Of a stretch of DNA of 64,000 bases, positions 1-10,000 are shown piece by piece (positions within the stretch are counted from its first letter, which is position 1; every line of letters begins with the position of its first letter). Origin of the DNA: Chryseobacterium gleum (GTDB lineage: Bacteria > Bacteroidota > Bacteroidia > Flavobacteriales_D > Crocinitomicaceae); contig CAMDFX010000001.1 of NCBI GenBank assembly GCA_945897805.1, positions 1 to 64,000 on the forward strand. Reading direction: 5' to 3'. The position numbers and the translations under genes were made by a program. Under the pieces are notes generated by a model that saw only the letters and a list, made by a program, of their open reading frames with translations, was not told the DNA's origin and ran no database searches.

Positions 1-150
1 AAATGCTGTAGTTTACGGAAGCAAGTTCAATCACGAAGACTTGATTTTCTTTTGTTACTTTACTTTCATCAAGGAAAGAAAAGTAAAAATCTAAGGTGTA
101 AAGATTATTTTGATGTTTAACGTAAATTGATAGTCAGCACCTCAAAATAA
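1..150 (-). repeat. Mosaic intergenic repeat copy A (modules 1+3+4)
   Basis: 1-46 is identical to 6516-6561; 46-150 is the reverse complement of a sequence closely similar to 15668-15772; contains hairpin 55-86. Confidence 0.8.
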
Positions 151-162
151 ATAAATCCCCAA

Positions 163-1233
163 TCATTGCTGAACGAATCGTTTTTTATAGCGTTCGATAT
201 CAAGTTCTTTATCCAAAATTTCACTACCAATCAAGGACGAAACAAATTCTTGAGAAAGCAGCGGTGCCATCATATATCCCTTTGCTCCCAAACCATTAAA
301 AATTTTTAATTTGGGATAAATAGGATGCTCGCCAATTAATGGTCTTCGATCCAAAACTGTAGGTCTCACTCCAGCTTGGTGGTCAATTATTTTCATTTTC
401 GCTTGCACCAAAGTATTTGCTTGATCAAACAATAATTCTTTCGCATCGACTGTCAATTCTGTATTTGGACTTCTCCAAGTGTATGTTGCGCCCACTTTAA
501 ATTGATTTTTCCCCATTGGTAAAATGAAACATTTTCTATTTAAAAGTTCTTCGCTTGGAATCTCTGCCGATTCTACTGTTAACATTTCTCCTTTCGTAGC
601 TTCAAGTGGGAGGTAGTTAAAAAATGGATTTTCAATACCTCGATATCCTTCACAGAAAATGATTGCGTCATATTTTTCGCCTTCATAGGAGGCTTCTTCA
701 GGATTTAAGTCTTGATATTTGAAAGTTTTTTCAAGCAATAGATTATTTTCGATAAACCAATTTTTGGCATCATTCAGAAATTCAATAGTATGAATATGTG
801 CAGCTTGCAAAACCACGCCAGTTCCAAAAGTATTTTTTACACCAGTAAATTTATTGTCTTCCTCCTCTATGGTTTTCATGTAAGGAAGATAATCAACCCA
901 ACTCTGTCTTTCAAGCCATGTTTCCTTTTCTTGTAGGTGCGAAAAAGCGCGTCTGATTGGAATAGGTTCGTAGTATTTGTTGCCCCAACTCTTGCCTAAA
1001 TTTGTGTAAAAATTTACCGCAACGGGCAAAAATTCATCTACCCTCCAACTTTTGGTTGTGCGTCTAAAAACCAATGGATTGATAACGCCAGCCGCCACTT
1101 TGGAACTGTCATTAAATCCTTGGTCGATGATTTTGAACTTGATTTGATTTTCGTGTAGCCTTCTTGCAACACAAATTCCGGCCAATCCTGCGCCAACTAT
1201 AAGAATATTTTGCGGTTTCGTTTTTTCAATCAT
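163..1233 (-). CDS. FAD-dependent oxidoreductase (DAO family)
   Basis: N-terminal Rossmann motif ILIVGAGLAGICVARRL; C-terminal GLGAKGYMMAPLLSQ; ATGA overlap with the downstream comF-like gene. Confidence 0.85.
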   Translation of the reverse strand: MIEKTKPQNILIVGAGLAGICVARRLHENQIKFKIIDQGFNDSSKVAAGVINPLVFRRTTKSWRVDEFLPVAVNFYTNLGKSWGNKYYEPIPIRRAFSHLQEKETWLERQSWVDYLPYMKTIEEEDNKFTGVKNTFGTGVVLQAAHIHTIEFLNDAKNWFIENNLLLEKTFKYQDLNPEEASYEGEKYDAIIFCEGYRGIENPFFNYLPLEATKGEMLTVESAEIPSEELLNRKCFILPMGKNQFKVGATYTWRSPNTELTVDAKELLFDQANTLVQAKMKIIDHQAGVRPTVLDRRPLIGEHPIYPKLKIFNGLGAKGYMMAPLLSQEFVSSLIGSEILDKELDIERYKKRFVQQ

Positions 1234-1982
1234 TTTGCGATGGCTAAACTAAGTACAGTTATCTTAATATCTGGCAAAACTTGATGGATTTTTTGAATAC
1301 AAGCTTCTAAAGTTGAACCTGTAGTCACAACGTCGTCCACCAAAGCGATGTGTTTGACATCTTTTAATTTGCTTTCGTCCAAATGAAAAACATCAGATAC
1401 ATTGTCCCAACGAAGAAAGCGATTCGCTTTTTTGGTTTGACTTTCTGTATGAATTCCTTTGGTTAGAAAATCAGTGTTTACAGCAGTTTTGGTAGCTTCT
1501 GCTATACCATTAGCAATGCATTCACTTTGGTTATAGCCACGAATAAATTTCTTTTTGGGGTGCAAAGGCACAGGAATCAAAACTTCGATCGAACCATATT
1601 TTGCTGGATTTTGATTTAATCTTTCCCCAAATCGAAAACCCATTTCTATCGCAAGGTCTTTTTTCCCCTTGTATTTTATGGCATGTAAAATTTGCTGGGT
1701 GCTCGAATCTTTCTCAAATTGCAAAAATGCGCAAGTGGATGTTAAATTACTGCGACCCCAAAAGAGTTTGTCGAGTGAACTTGCTTCAGTAAAATTTTCG
1801 AAGTAAGAAAATCTTAAATTTACATCACAAATGTCACACAAATTTCTGAGACCAATAGTAAGTTCTTTTTCACAACAAAGACAGCTTGCTGGATAAACCA
1901 AATGCAATAAATCTTCCTTCCAATTAAATAATTTTTTAGACCAAATTGCTCTCTTTGTTTGGGTTTGAAAAGTTTCTTTCAT
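1230..1982 (-). CDS. ComF family protein / amidophosphoribosyltransferase-like
   Basis: Zinc-finger CLCCEKEL..CDIC and PRTase motif HIALVDDVVTTGSTLEAC. Confidence 0.9.
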   Translation of the reverse strand: MKETFQTQTKRAIWSKKLFNWKEDLLHLVYPASCLCCEKELTIGLRNLCDICDVNLRFSYFENFTEASSLDKLFWGRSNLTSTCAFLQFEKDSSTQQILHAIKYKGKKDLAIEMGFRFGERLNQNPAKYGSIEVLIPVPLHPKKKFIRGYNQSECIANGIAEATKTAVNTDFLTKGIHTESQTKKANRFLRWDNVSDVFHLDESKLKDVKHIALVDDVVTTGSTLEACIQKIHQVLPDIKITVLSLAIAK

Positions 1983-2415
1983 CTATTAACATTTGAATGT
2001 TTAAAACAAGCTAAAAATTAACTTGACTTCTTTCAATTTTGCCCTTAAATTTATGAAAAAATAACATAATTCAACTAGTTTCAACAGATTGATGAATAAT
2101 GTCGTAATATAGATGCTTCTTGAGTTTTACGCTGTGAATATCTTTATTTAAAATGTTAATAAGCCATCTATCGGTTGGTAGCAAAGGGGTTTCAAAAGTG
2201 AATGTTGAAAAGATGTCGTTTTTGTGAATTTCTTTAGTTGCGAAAAGGATAAAAAATTGCAATTTTTGTACACCTCAACACGATGGTTGTACCCAATTTA
2301 AAATCTTATCTCCAAAAAGATTTTTGAGGAAATAAAAATAATAGAAAAAGTCACAAAAAAGTAAAACAAAATCTTGTTTTAGGTGCTTATATATTGAACT
2401 AAAAAAAATATTAAA

Positions 2416-3390
2416 ATGACACAAAATGAACCGATATTGGAATCAAATGAAAACAGATTTGTTTTGTTTCCAATTCAACACGATGATATTTGGTCTTTCT
2501 ACAAGCGAGCAGAAGCAAGTTTTTGGACAGCGGAAGAAATCGATTTGTCACCAGATTTGATTGATTGGGAGAATAAATTGAATGACAATGAGCGTCATTT
2601 TGTGAAACATGTATTGGCTTTTTTCGCTGCTTCTGACGGAATTGTGAACGAAAATTTAGCAGAACATTTTTTATCTGAAGTTCAATATACGGAGGCTAAG
2701 TTCTTTTATGGTTTTCAAATTGCCATGGAAAATGTGCACTCTGAAACCTATTCCTTGTTGATTGATACTTACATCAAAGATACTGCAGATAAAAATTATC
2801 TTTTCAATGCAATCGACACCATGGATTGTGTGCGCAAAAAAGCGGATTGGGCATTAAGATGGATTGATCAAGGAAGTTTCGCAGAAAGATTGGTTGCTTT
2901 TGCTGCCGTTGAAGGAATTTTCTTTTCAGGGTCATTTTGCTCAATTTTTTGGTTGAAAAAACGCGGATTGATGCCAGGACTTTCCTTTTCTAATGAATTA
3001 ATTTCAAGAGACGAAGGTTTGCATTGTGATTTCGCTTGTTTGTTGTACAATAATCATGTCGTAAATAAACTATCAAAAGACCAAGTAAAACAAATCATTT
3101 TGGATGCAGTTGAAATTGAGAAAGAGTTTATTTTGGATGCGCTACCAGTAAAATTAATCGGAATGAACAGTGATTTGATGTCTCAATATATCGAATTCGT
3201 TGCCGATAGATTGTTGCAAGAGTTAGGAAATGAAAAGATTTACAACGCAACCAACCCATTTGATTTCATGGATATGATTTCGATTCAAGGTAAAACAAAT
3301 TTCTTTGAAAAAAGAGTAGGTGAGTACCAAAAAGCAGGCGTGCTTGATGGTAAAAACACCCAAGATTTTACCATTGATGAAGACTTCTAA
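2416..3390 (+). CDS. nrdB: Class I ribonucleoside-diphosphate reductase beta subunit
   Basis: [43 protein letters not shown] is the R2 signature (eukaryote-like subgroup); adjacent to nrdA. Confidence 0.95.
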   Translation: MTQNEPILESNENRFVLFPIQHDDIWSFYKRAEASFWTAEEIDLSPDLIDWENKLNDNERHFVKHVLAFFAASDGIVNENLAEHFLSEVQYTEAKFFYGFQIAMENVHSETYSLLIDTYIKDTADKNYLFNAIDTMDCVRKKADWALRWIDQGSFAERLVAFAAVEGIFFSGSFCSIFWLKKRGLMPGLSFSNELISRDEGLHCDFACLLYNNHVVNKLSKDQVKQIILDAVEIEKEFILDALPVKLIGMNSDLMSQYIEFVADRLLQELGNEKIYNATNPFDFMDMISIQGKTNFFEKRVGEYQKAGVLDGKNTQDFTIDEDF

Positions 3391-3438
3391 ATTCCAAAAT
3401 AAATAATAATACAAAAAATTTAAAACCCCGAGCGCACT

Positions 3439-5820
3439 ATGTATGTAATTAAAAGAGACGGTAGAAAAGAGGCCGTAAAATTTGACAAAATCACAGCACG
3501 CATTGTGAAAATGTGCTACGGTTTAGATCCGTTGGTTTCGCCTGAAGCTGTTGCGATGAAAGTCATTGAAGGAATTTATGATGGAGTATCCACAACAGAT
3601 TTAGATAATTTGGCCGCAGAAGTTGCTGCAGCTAAAACAATCGATCATCCTGATTATGCGCTTTTAGCATCAAGAATTGCAGTTTCTAACTTACACAAAG
3701 ACACTAAAAAGTCTTTCTCTGAAGTAATGGAAGACTTGTATAATTACATTGATCCTAAAACCAATCAACCTGCAAGTTTGTTGGCAGAAGATGTTTACCA
3801 AGCAATCATGGCAAACCGTGACACCTTGGATTCAAGCATTATTTATGATAGAGATTTCAGGTATGATTATTTCGGTTTCAAAACGTTAACGCGTTCTTAT
3901 CTTTTGAAATTGAATAGTCAAATTGTGGAACGTCCGCAACAAATGTTGATGCGTGTTTCAGTTGGAATTCACAAAGATGACATTCAAGCTGCAATCAAAA
4001 CGTACAACTTGATGTCTGAAGGTTGGTTCACTCACGCAACCCCAACTTTGTTTAATGCAGGTACTCCAAAACCCCAAATGTCTTCTTGCTTTCTTTTAAC
4101 AATGAAAGATGACAGCATTGAAGGAATTTACGATACATTGAAATCTTGCGCTCAGATTTCTCAATCGGCTGGTGGAATTGGATTAGCAATTCACAATATT
4201 CGTGCTACAGGATCTTACATAAAAGGTACAAATGGAACTTCAAATGGGATTGTACCAATGTTGAGAGTTTACAACGATACCGCTCGTTATGTTGATCAAG
4301 GTGGTGGAAAAAGAAAAGGATCTTTTGCGATGTACATTGAACCTTGGCATGCAGATGTTTTCGATTTTTTAGATTTGAAGAAAAATCACGGAAAAGAAGA
4401 ACAACGAGCTAGAGATTTATTCTATGCGCTTTGGATTCCAGATTTGTTTATGAAACGTGTTGAATCAAATGGAGATTGGACTTTAATGTGTCCGCACGAA
4501 TGTCCAGGTTTGTCTGATACACACAGTGCTGAATTTGAAGCTTTATATACTAAATATGAAGCGGCTGGAAAAGGTAGAAAAACAATCAAAGCTCAAGATT
4601 TGTGGTTCAAGATTTTGGAATCTCAAATTGAAACGGGTACGCCATATATGTTGTACAAAGACGCTGCAAATGCAAAATCTAATCAGCAAAATTTGGGTAC
4701 CATCAAGTCTTCAAACTTGTGCACTGAGATAATCGAATATACAGCTCCTGATGAGGTGGCTGTTTGTAACCTTGCTTCTTTGGCATTGCCAAAATATGTG
4801 ACGGAAGACGGAAAATTTGACCACGATAAATTATTTGAAGTAACGTATCAAGCTACAATTAACTTGAATAGAATAATTGACGGGAATTATTATCCTGTTG
4901 AGGAAGCAAAAAATTCAAATTTACGCCACAGACCGATTGGTTTAGGTGTTCAAGGTTTGGCTGATGCGTTTATACTATTGCGTTATCCTTTTGAATCAGA
5001 AGAAGCGAGAGCTTTGAATCGCGAGATTTTTGAAACAATTTATTATGCTTCAATGACCGCATCTAAAGATCTAGCGAAAGTAGAAGGTGCTTACGAATCC
5101 TTCGCAGGTTCGCCAACGTCTAAAGGTATCTTCCAATTCGATATGTGGGGAGTTACGCCAACAAATCGTTGGGAATGGGATCTTTTGAAAGAGGAAGTAA
5201 AAATGCATGGTGTTAGAAATTCATTGTTGCTTGCGCCTATGCCAACAGCTTCAACAGCACAAATTTTAGGGAATAATGAATGTTTTGAACCATATACTTC
5301 TAATATTTACACACGCCGAGTATTGTCTGGAGAATTCATTATTGTGAACAAGCATTTATTGAAAGATTTAGTGAAAGAAGGATTGTGGACAAAAGAAATG
5401 CGTCAAAAATTGATGGCATCAAATGGTTCAGTTCAGAACATCAATGAAATTCCGGCAAATATCAAAGAATTGTATAAAACTGCTTGGGAGATTTCACAAA
5501 AATCTATCATTGAATTAGCTGCTGATCGTGGCGCATACATCTGTCAATCACAATCCTTGAATATTTTCATGGAAAATGCAAACTTTGGAAAATTGACTTC
5601 TATGCATTTCTATGGCTGGAAAAAAGGATTGAAAACAGGAATGTATTACTTGAGAACAAAAGCTGCAACTGATGCAATCAAGTTTACAGTTGACAAAAAT
5701 ATCACAGAGCAACCAGAAAGCAAAGTGGAAGACGCTATTGTAAAATCGATTGAAGAAGAGCAAGCAGCAATTGCATGTTCATTGGATGATCCAGATGGAT
5801 GCGAAATGTGTTCAGGTTGA
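3439..5820 (+). CDS. nrdA: Ribonucleoside-diphosphate reductase alpha subunit
   Basis: N-terminal ATP-cone ([22 protein letters not shown]), [37 protein letters not shown]-terminal CEMC. Confidence 0.97.
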   Translation: MYVIKRDGRKEAVKFDKITARIVKMCYGLDPLVSPEAVAMKVIEGIYDGVSTTDLDNLAAEVAAAKTIDHPDYALLASRIAVSNLHKDTKKSFSEVMEDLYNYIDPKTNQPASLLAEDVYQAIMANRDTLDSSIIYDRDFRYDYFGFKTLTRSYLLKLNSQIVERPQQMLMRVSVGIHKDDIQAAIKTYNLMSEGWFTHATPTLFNAGTPKPQMSSCFLLTMKDDSIEGIYDTLKSCAQISQSAGGIGLAIHNIRATGSYIKGTNGTSNGIVPMLRVYNDTARYVDQGGGKRKGSFAMYIEPWHADVFDFLDLKKNHGKEEQRARDLFYALWIPDLFMKRVESNGDWTLMCPHECPGLSDTHSAEFEALYTKYEAAGKGRKTIKAQDLWFKILESQIETGTPYMLYKDAANAKSNQQNLGTIKSSNLCTEIIEYTAPDEVAVCNLASLALPKYVTEDGKFDHDKLFEVTYQATINLNRIIDGNYYPVEEAKNSNLRHRPIGLGVQGLADAFILLRYPFESEEARALNREIFETIYYASMTASKDLAKVEGAYESFAGSPTSKGIFQFDMWGVTPTNRWEWDLLKEEVKMHGVRNSLLLAPMPTASTAQILGNNECFEPYTSNIYTRRVLSGEFIIVNKHLLKDLVKEGLWTKEMRQKLMASNGSVQNINEIPANIKELYKTAWEISQKSIIELAADRGAYICQSQSLNIFMENANFGKLTSMHFYGWKKGLKTGMYYLRTKAATDAIKFTVDKNITEQPESKVEDAIVKSIEEEQAAIACSLDDPDGCEMCSG

Positions 5821-5842
5821 TATTGATCATGTTTAACGAATT

Positions 5843-5878
5843 AAAGCGCTAAAAAATAATACTTTTAGCGCTTTTTTT
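5843..5878 (+). terminator. Rho-independent terminator-like hairpin after nrdA
   Basis: AAAGCGCTAAAA-N8-TTTTAGCGCTTT perfect 12-bp stem followed by a T-run. Confidence 0.85.
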
Positions 5879-5906
5879 ATACCTTGTACAACCATAATTC
5901 AGAAAC

Positions 5907-6269
5907 ATGAAAGACATAACAAACAAGGAAGAGATTGAAAATTTAATCGAAATTTTTTATGGGAAAGTATTTCGAAATGAAATATTAGCCCCCTTTTTCA
6001 AAGATCTAGATTTTGAAGCACATAAACCGCAAATGGTTCATTTTTGGTCTTTTGTATTGATTAATGAACCAGGATATAAAACCAATGTCACCGAAAAACA
6101 TTTGCACATGCCCTTGAAAGCGGAACATTTTGAAATATGGATCAAACTTTTTAAAGAAACGATTGACGAACTATTTGAGGGTGAAACTGCAGAAATAGCT
6201 AAACAGCGAGCAGATGTGGTTGGCTGGACCATCTTGGAAAAAATCAAAGCCAAACAAAATAAGGATTAG
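5907..6269 (+). CDS. Group III truncated haemoglobin
   Basis: MKDITNKEEIENLIEIFYGKVFRNEILAPFF..HxxxxxxFW pattern; 120 aa. Confidence 0.85.
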   Translation: MKDITNKEEIENLIEIFYGKVFRNEILAPFFKDLDFEAHKPQMVHFWSFVLINEPGYKTNVTEKHLHMPLKAEHFEIWIKLFKETIDELFEGETAEIAKQRADVVGWTILEKIKAKQNKD

Positions 6270-6280
6270 TTGGGTAAAAC

Positions 6281-6582
6281 TTATTTTGAGGTGCTGAGAC
6301 TATTTTTTCGTTAAGAAAATTCAAATTTACTAATTTATAGCTCTGTAATTGATTGCCTGAAGTATCAGACCTTAAATCGAAGGGTTTAAAAAAAAAGTGG
6401 ATATTGAAGAAGAGAGCCGTCCTAGTGATTGGACGGTTTTTGAAGCGCACTGAAAAGTGTAAACGATTGAGATAGCGATAGCTCATCGATAGAAGTCACT
6501 TTTTAGAAGTTTTGAAAATGCTGTAGTTTACGGAAGCAAGTTCAATCACGAAGACTTGATTACCTGCGGTGCTACTTCGTGG
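6281..6582 (+). repeat. Mosaic intergenic repeat copy B (modules 4 ... 1+2)
   Basis: TTATTTTGAGGTGCTGA at 6281-6297; the 46-bp block at 6516-6561 is identical to 1-46; ATTACCTGCGGTGCTACTTCGTGG at 6559-6582 also occurs in copy C with 2 mismatches. Confidence 0.75.
6417..6441 (+). terminator. Terminator-like hairpin
   Basis: CCGTCC-N8-GGACGG followed by TTTTT. Confidence 0.6.
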
Positions 6583-6642
6583 TCAAACTATATCGGCATT
6601 ATACTGGTTTTTGATTGGACTAAAATGAATTGGTGAATGGTA

Positions 6643-7227
6643 TTATTTGTAGAATGGAGAAATCATATAGTAAACAATCACTCCAGTTGAAGCAACATAA
6701 AACCATATTGGCCAAGTAAATACTGTCCATTTTCTGTGACGAGCAATATCGCCTTTCCATGCAAATAAATAAGAAAACAACACCAAAGGCACAACCATCA
6801 CACTGAATAAAATGTGCGATATCAACAGAATATAATAAATCATTGACGAACCAGCAACCATTGCACTTTCTTGCACACTTACATCTCCGTTGAAATCAGA
6901 ATCTCCATAAAGTGTTGGTTTAGATCCCATGTGATAAGCAACATAAAGCGCTAAAAATATGATTGATAGAAACATACTAATCTTAATCAAAGACTCATGC
7001 AACTTGATATTTTTCTTCTTGATTGCAACCAAAGCAGCAATTAAAAGTACCGCGGTAATTCCATTTATCACTGCATAAATGGAAGGTAACACTTTTACTT
7101 TATCCTCAATTCCAGGAATTTGAACTTTAAATAGTATTGCAACAACAACCGGAATTGCGATGGATGCTGTAATAATAGCGATTCTAACTCTTTTTAATTT
7201 ACTCTCTGATATCGGCGTTGTACTCAT
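6643..7227 (-). CDS. DUF420 domain-containing membrane protein
   Basis: Four to five TM segments, HxxLM/H motifs, location next to SCO/COX genes. Confidence 0.8.
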   Translation of the reverse strand: MSTTPISESKLKRVRIAIITASIAIPVVVAILFKVQIPGIEDKVKVLPSIYAVINGITAVLLIAALVAIKKKNIKLHESLIKISMFLSIIFLALYVAYHMGSKPTLYGDSDFNGDVSVQESAMVAGSSMIYYILLISHILFSVMVVPLVLFSYLFAWKGDIARHRKWTVFTWPIWFYVASTGVIVYYMISPFYK

Positions 7228-7864
7228 ATTTCAATAATTTACGAATGTCTTTTTCTAATCTATTTACATCATTTGTTGAGGTCCCAATATACAATCCCCT
7301 TACATAACCTTCTTTATCAATCAAAACGAAAGTGTCATTGTGCTCAAATCCGTCTACCGCACTTTCACTTCTTTCAGCACCCACATGGAAAAAATCATGG
7401 GCAAGTTCATACGTTTCTGTTTCATCGCCAGTAAAAAAAGACCAATTTTTAGCTGTTATTCCGTGTGACTTAATGTATGACTTAAATTCAGATGGGGTAT
7501 CATATTCAGGGTCAATTGTAAAACTTAAAAACTGTAGATGTTTTTCCAAATCTTTGGTCAAGATACTCAATCTTTTCATTTGAGAAGTCATTGGTGGACA
7601 AATAGTTCCGCATGAAGTGAAAAAGAAATCTGCCACCCAAACTTTCCCTTTCAAAGATTTTGAGGTAATCATTACAGAATCTTGATTTAAGAACTTGAAG
7701 TCAGGGATTTTTGGATAAATTGTATCTACAACTTCTTTTCCATCTACGGTTTTATATTCTAAATCTCTATCGCCAATGATTGGTAAAACCCTCCCTTTAG
7801 TTTGATCCTCACAAGAAATAAGTGAAATCAGAAGTACAATTACAGCAATAAATTTGAATTTCAT
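7199..7864 (-). CDS. SCO family copper-chaperone/thioredoxin-fold lipoprotein
   Basis: Lipoprotein signal LISLISCEDQ; CxxxC in FFTSCGTICPPM; distal His in FEHNDTFVLIDKEG. Confidence 0.9.
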   Translation of the reverse strand: MKFKFIAVIVLLISLISCEDQTKGRVLPIIGDRDLEYKTVDGKEVVDTIYPKIPDFKFLNQDSVMITSKSLKGKVWVADFFFTSCGTICPPMTSQMKRLSILTKDLEKHLQFLSFTIDPEYDTPSEFKSYIKSHGITAKNWSFFTGDETETYELAHDFFHVGAERSESAVDGFEHNDTFVLIDKEGYVRGLYIGTSTNDVNRLEKDIRKLLKYEYNADIRE

Positions 7865-7866
7865 GA

Positions 7867-8556
7867 CTACTTTTTAGGATGTTTTTTGCGGTAAGCCTCT
7901 TTATCATATTGTTTATCAAGCAAAGCCATGTGCTGAAACATTTGTCTAACCATTCCTTCTTCGTTTCCTTCCAAAACCATTCTTAAATGATTTTCTTTGT
8001 CAGCCAAAAGCAATAATTCCTGAAAAGCTTCTCCACCGAAGTATTTATCTCCTTTTTGAAGTAAATTATTCCCGTTTCTAGAAATATTGTACACTTGTTT
8101 AGGATCTCCTTTGGCTATAATCCAAATTTTTGGATCATAATTTACCACTTGATCATTCAAGATAAAATCCATGTCTTTCAAATTATCTACAGAATGACCA
8201 TAACCATCTGTGACGAAAGAAACGATTTTAACATGTCCTAATTTTTTCTTGTTCCTCTGAATATTCTGAAAGATTGATCTATCTAAAAACCAAAGAGATA
8301 CTGAACAAGAGTCTGGACAAGTAGGTTGAATTGTAGAAAACAAAACGACTTGACCTTTGAATGATTTTTCGGTGTACTTTTTACCATCAATTCCTGTAAA
8401 GGAATAGGAAGCAAGTGTACCCATATCATCTAATTCCTTGAATTTGTGTTCACAACTTCTTGAGGAAAATAATACCAACAAAGAAGCCGGACCAATCACT
8501 AAGAACACTAAAAATATTCTTTTGAGTAGTCCGGCTTTATTTTCTTTTTGAGCCAT
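7867..8556 (-). CDS. Divergent SCO-like protein
   Basis: CxxxC in IQPTCPDSCSVSLWFL; LLLLADKENHLRMVLEG aligns with the SCO C-terminal strand but lacks the distal His. Confidence 0.7.
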   Translation of the reverse strand: MAQKENKAGLLKRIFLVFLVIGPASLLVLFSSRSCEHKFKELDDMGTLASYSFTGIDGKKYTEKSFKGQVVLFSTIQPTCPDSCSVSLWFLDRSIFQNIQRNKKKLGHVKIVSFVTDGYGHSVDNLKDMDFILNDQVVNYDPKIWIIAKGDPKQVYNISRNGNNLLQKGDKYFGGEAFQELLLLADKENHLRMVLEGNEEGMVRQMFQHMALLDKQYDKEAYRKKHPKK

Positions 8557-8571
8557 TTAAAAAAAATTAGC

Positions 8572-8940
8572 TTAAGCTCCGTATAATTTCAAGGCTGCAT
8601 CAATGGCTTTCCCTTCCCAAAGAGAAATAAAGATTAGATACAAAATAAAAATAAAGTAAGGAACTAAAATGATGTATTTCAATGATTTTTTCTCATCGCC
8701 TAAGTGCATAAAAACCAAAACAATATATGCTGCTTTGACTAATGTCAATATAATAAACATCCATTTAATATATTGCCAATATTCTGAACTTTGTTTGAAA
8801 ACAATACCTGTCCCAACTTCAAAAGCAGTAATAACTGTTAAAATAGCGGTTACTTGCCAAATCTTTTTGCGAAGTTTTTTTCCGTGCGCTTCGTCGTGAT
8901 GCGTATCTAAAGAATATTCAATAACGTCGTCTCTTTCCAT
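8572..8940 (-). CDS. Cytochrome c oxidase subunit IV family protein
   Basis: Small three-TM protein; VKAAYIVLVFMHLGDEKKSLKYIILVPYF; genomic context. Confidence 0.85.
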   Translation of the reverse strand: MERDDVIEYSLDTHHDEAHGKKLRKKIWQVTAILTVITAFEVGTGIVFKQSSEYWQYIKWMFIILTLVKAAYIVLVFMHLGDEKKSLKYIILVPYFIFILYLIFISLWEGKAIDAALKLYGA

Positions 8941-8959
8941 GATATATAGAGTTATAAGA

Positions 8960-9979
8960 TTAAACTAAATAAAAGAATGTAAATACAAACACCCAAACTA
9001 AATCAACGAAGTGCCAGTATAAACCTGTTTTCTCAACCATTTCATAGTGACCTCTTTTGTGATAAACTCCTCTCAATACACCAAAGAAAATGATGATATT
9101 GATAATGACACCAGAAAAAACGTGGAAACCGTGGAAGCCCGTAATAAAGAAAAAGAATTGACCATATTGCGCTGGACCGTATTCATTGCTTGTCAAATCT
9201 GCGCCATAAGTAACTCTATTTCTTGTACCGCTGTTAATTGCTTCATAATACATTTCATTGGCTTCGTGGCTTTGAATTACTTCGCCAGTTTTGTGTTTTT
9301 TACCATCTTCTTTGATGATCAACTTCAAATGTCCGTCAGCATTTGTATTCAACGTTACCTCAGCACCACCGTGTGTTTTAAACTTGTTATCTTTTACTGT
9401 GCCTGCCAAAACGGCACTGTGAAAATCGTGCAACAATTCATCTGTTTCGTAAGTTCCTTTTTTGAAATCATGACCAGATTTGGTAACTGTAAAATTCTTG
9501 AAAGAATGACCAGAAACTGTTGCCTTAGATCCATCTGCCAATTCAACTTTACCATATTCAGAACCATGAATAAAGTGGCTCCACTCCCACGCTTGAGAAC
9601 CAACGAAGAAAAATCCACCGATAATTGTAGCAAACATCCATTTTGTTACTCCTTTGCGATCCATTCTATGACCTGATTCAACCGCCAAAACCATTGTAAC
9701 AGAAGATACAATTAGGATAAAGGTCATCAAAGCCACATAAATCAATGGATAACCGTGACCCAAGAAAGGCAACGAATTAAAGGTTTCCTCACCAATCGGC
9801 CAAGAAGCTTGGGCATCATGTCGGGTAAAACCATACGAAATTAATAATCCTCCAAAAGTAAGGGCATCCGATACTAGGAAGAACCACATCATTAGTTTTC
9901 CGTAGCTTGTACTAAACGGAGAAACTTTTCCTCCCCACAGGGAAGAAGCGTCAATTTGATTTACAGCGTGTCCAGCCAT
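8960..9979 (-). CDS. Cytochrome c oxidase subunit III (with ~130-aa TM3-TM4 loop insertion)
   Basis: KLMMWFFLVSDALTFGGLL, QAWEWSHFI, FFFFITGFHGFHVFSGVI, YWHFVDLVWVFVFTFFYL. Confidence 0.9.
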   Translation of the reverse strand: MAGHAVNQIDASSLWGGKVSPFSTSYGKLMMWFFLVSDALTFGGLLISYGFTRHDAQASWPIGEETFNSLPFLGHGYPLIYVALMTFILIVSSVTMVLAVESGHRMDRKGVTKWMFATIIGGFFFVGSQAWEWSHFIHGSEYGKVELADGSKATVSGHSFKNFTVTKSGHDFKKGTYETDELLHDFHSAVLAGTVKDNKFKTHGGAEVTLNTNADGHLKLIIKEDGKKHKTGEVIQSHEANEMYYEAINSGTRNRVTYGADLTSNEYGPAQYGQFFFFITGFHGFHVFSGVIINIIIFFGVLRGVYHKRGHYEMVEKTGLYWHFVDLVWVFVFTFFYLV

Positions 9980-10000
9980 TGTGCAATTTTTTTTGCAAGT

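Noticed and set aside
2071-2262. 63-aa ORF in the comF-nrdB gap
   Set aside because: Short, low-complexity and with no recognised motif; cannot be supported from sequence alone.
6244-6486. 80-aa minus ORF in the repeat B region
   Set aside because: Covers the terminator-like hairpin and repeat module 4; better explained as non-coding.
9047-9676. 209-aa plus-strand ORF opposite COX3
   Set aside because: Antisense to a clearly conserved gene; composition Cys/Ile/Phe-rich as expected from shadow frames; no recognisable domain.
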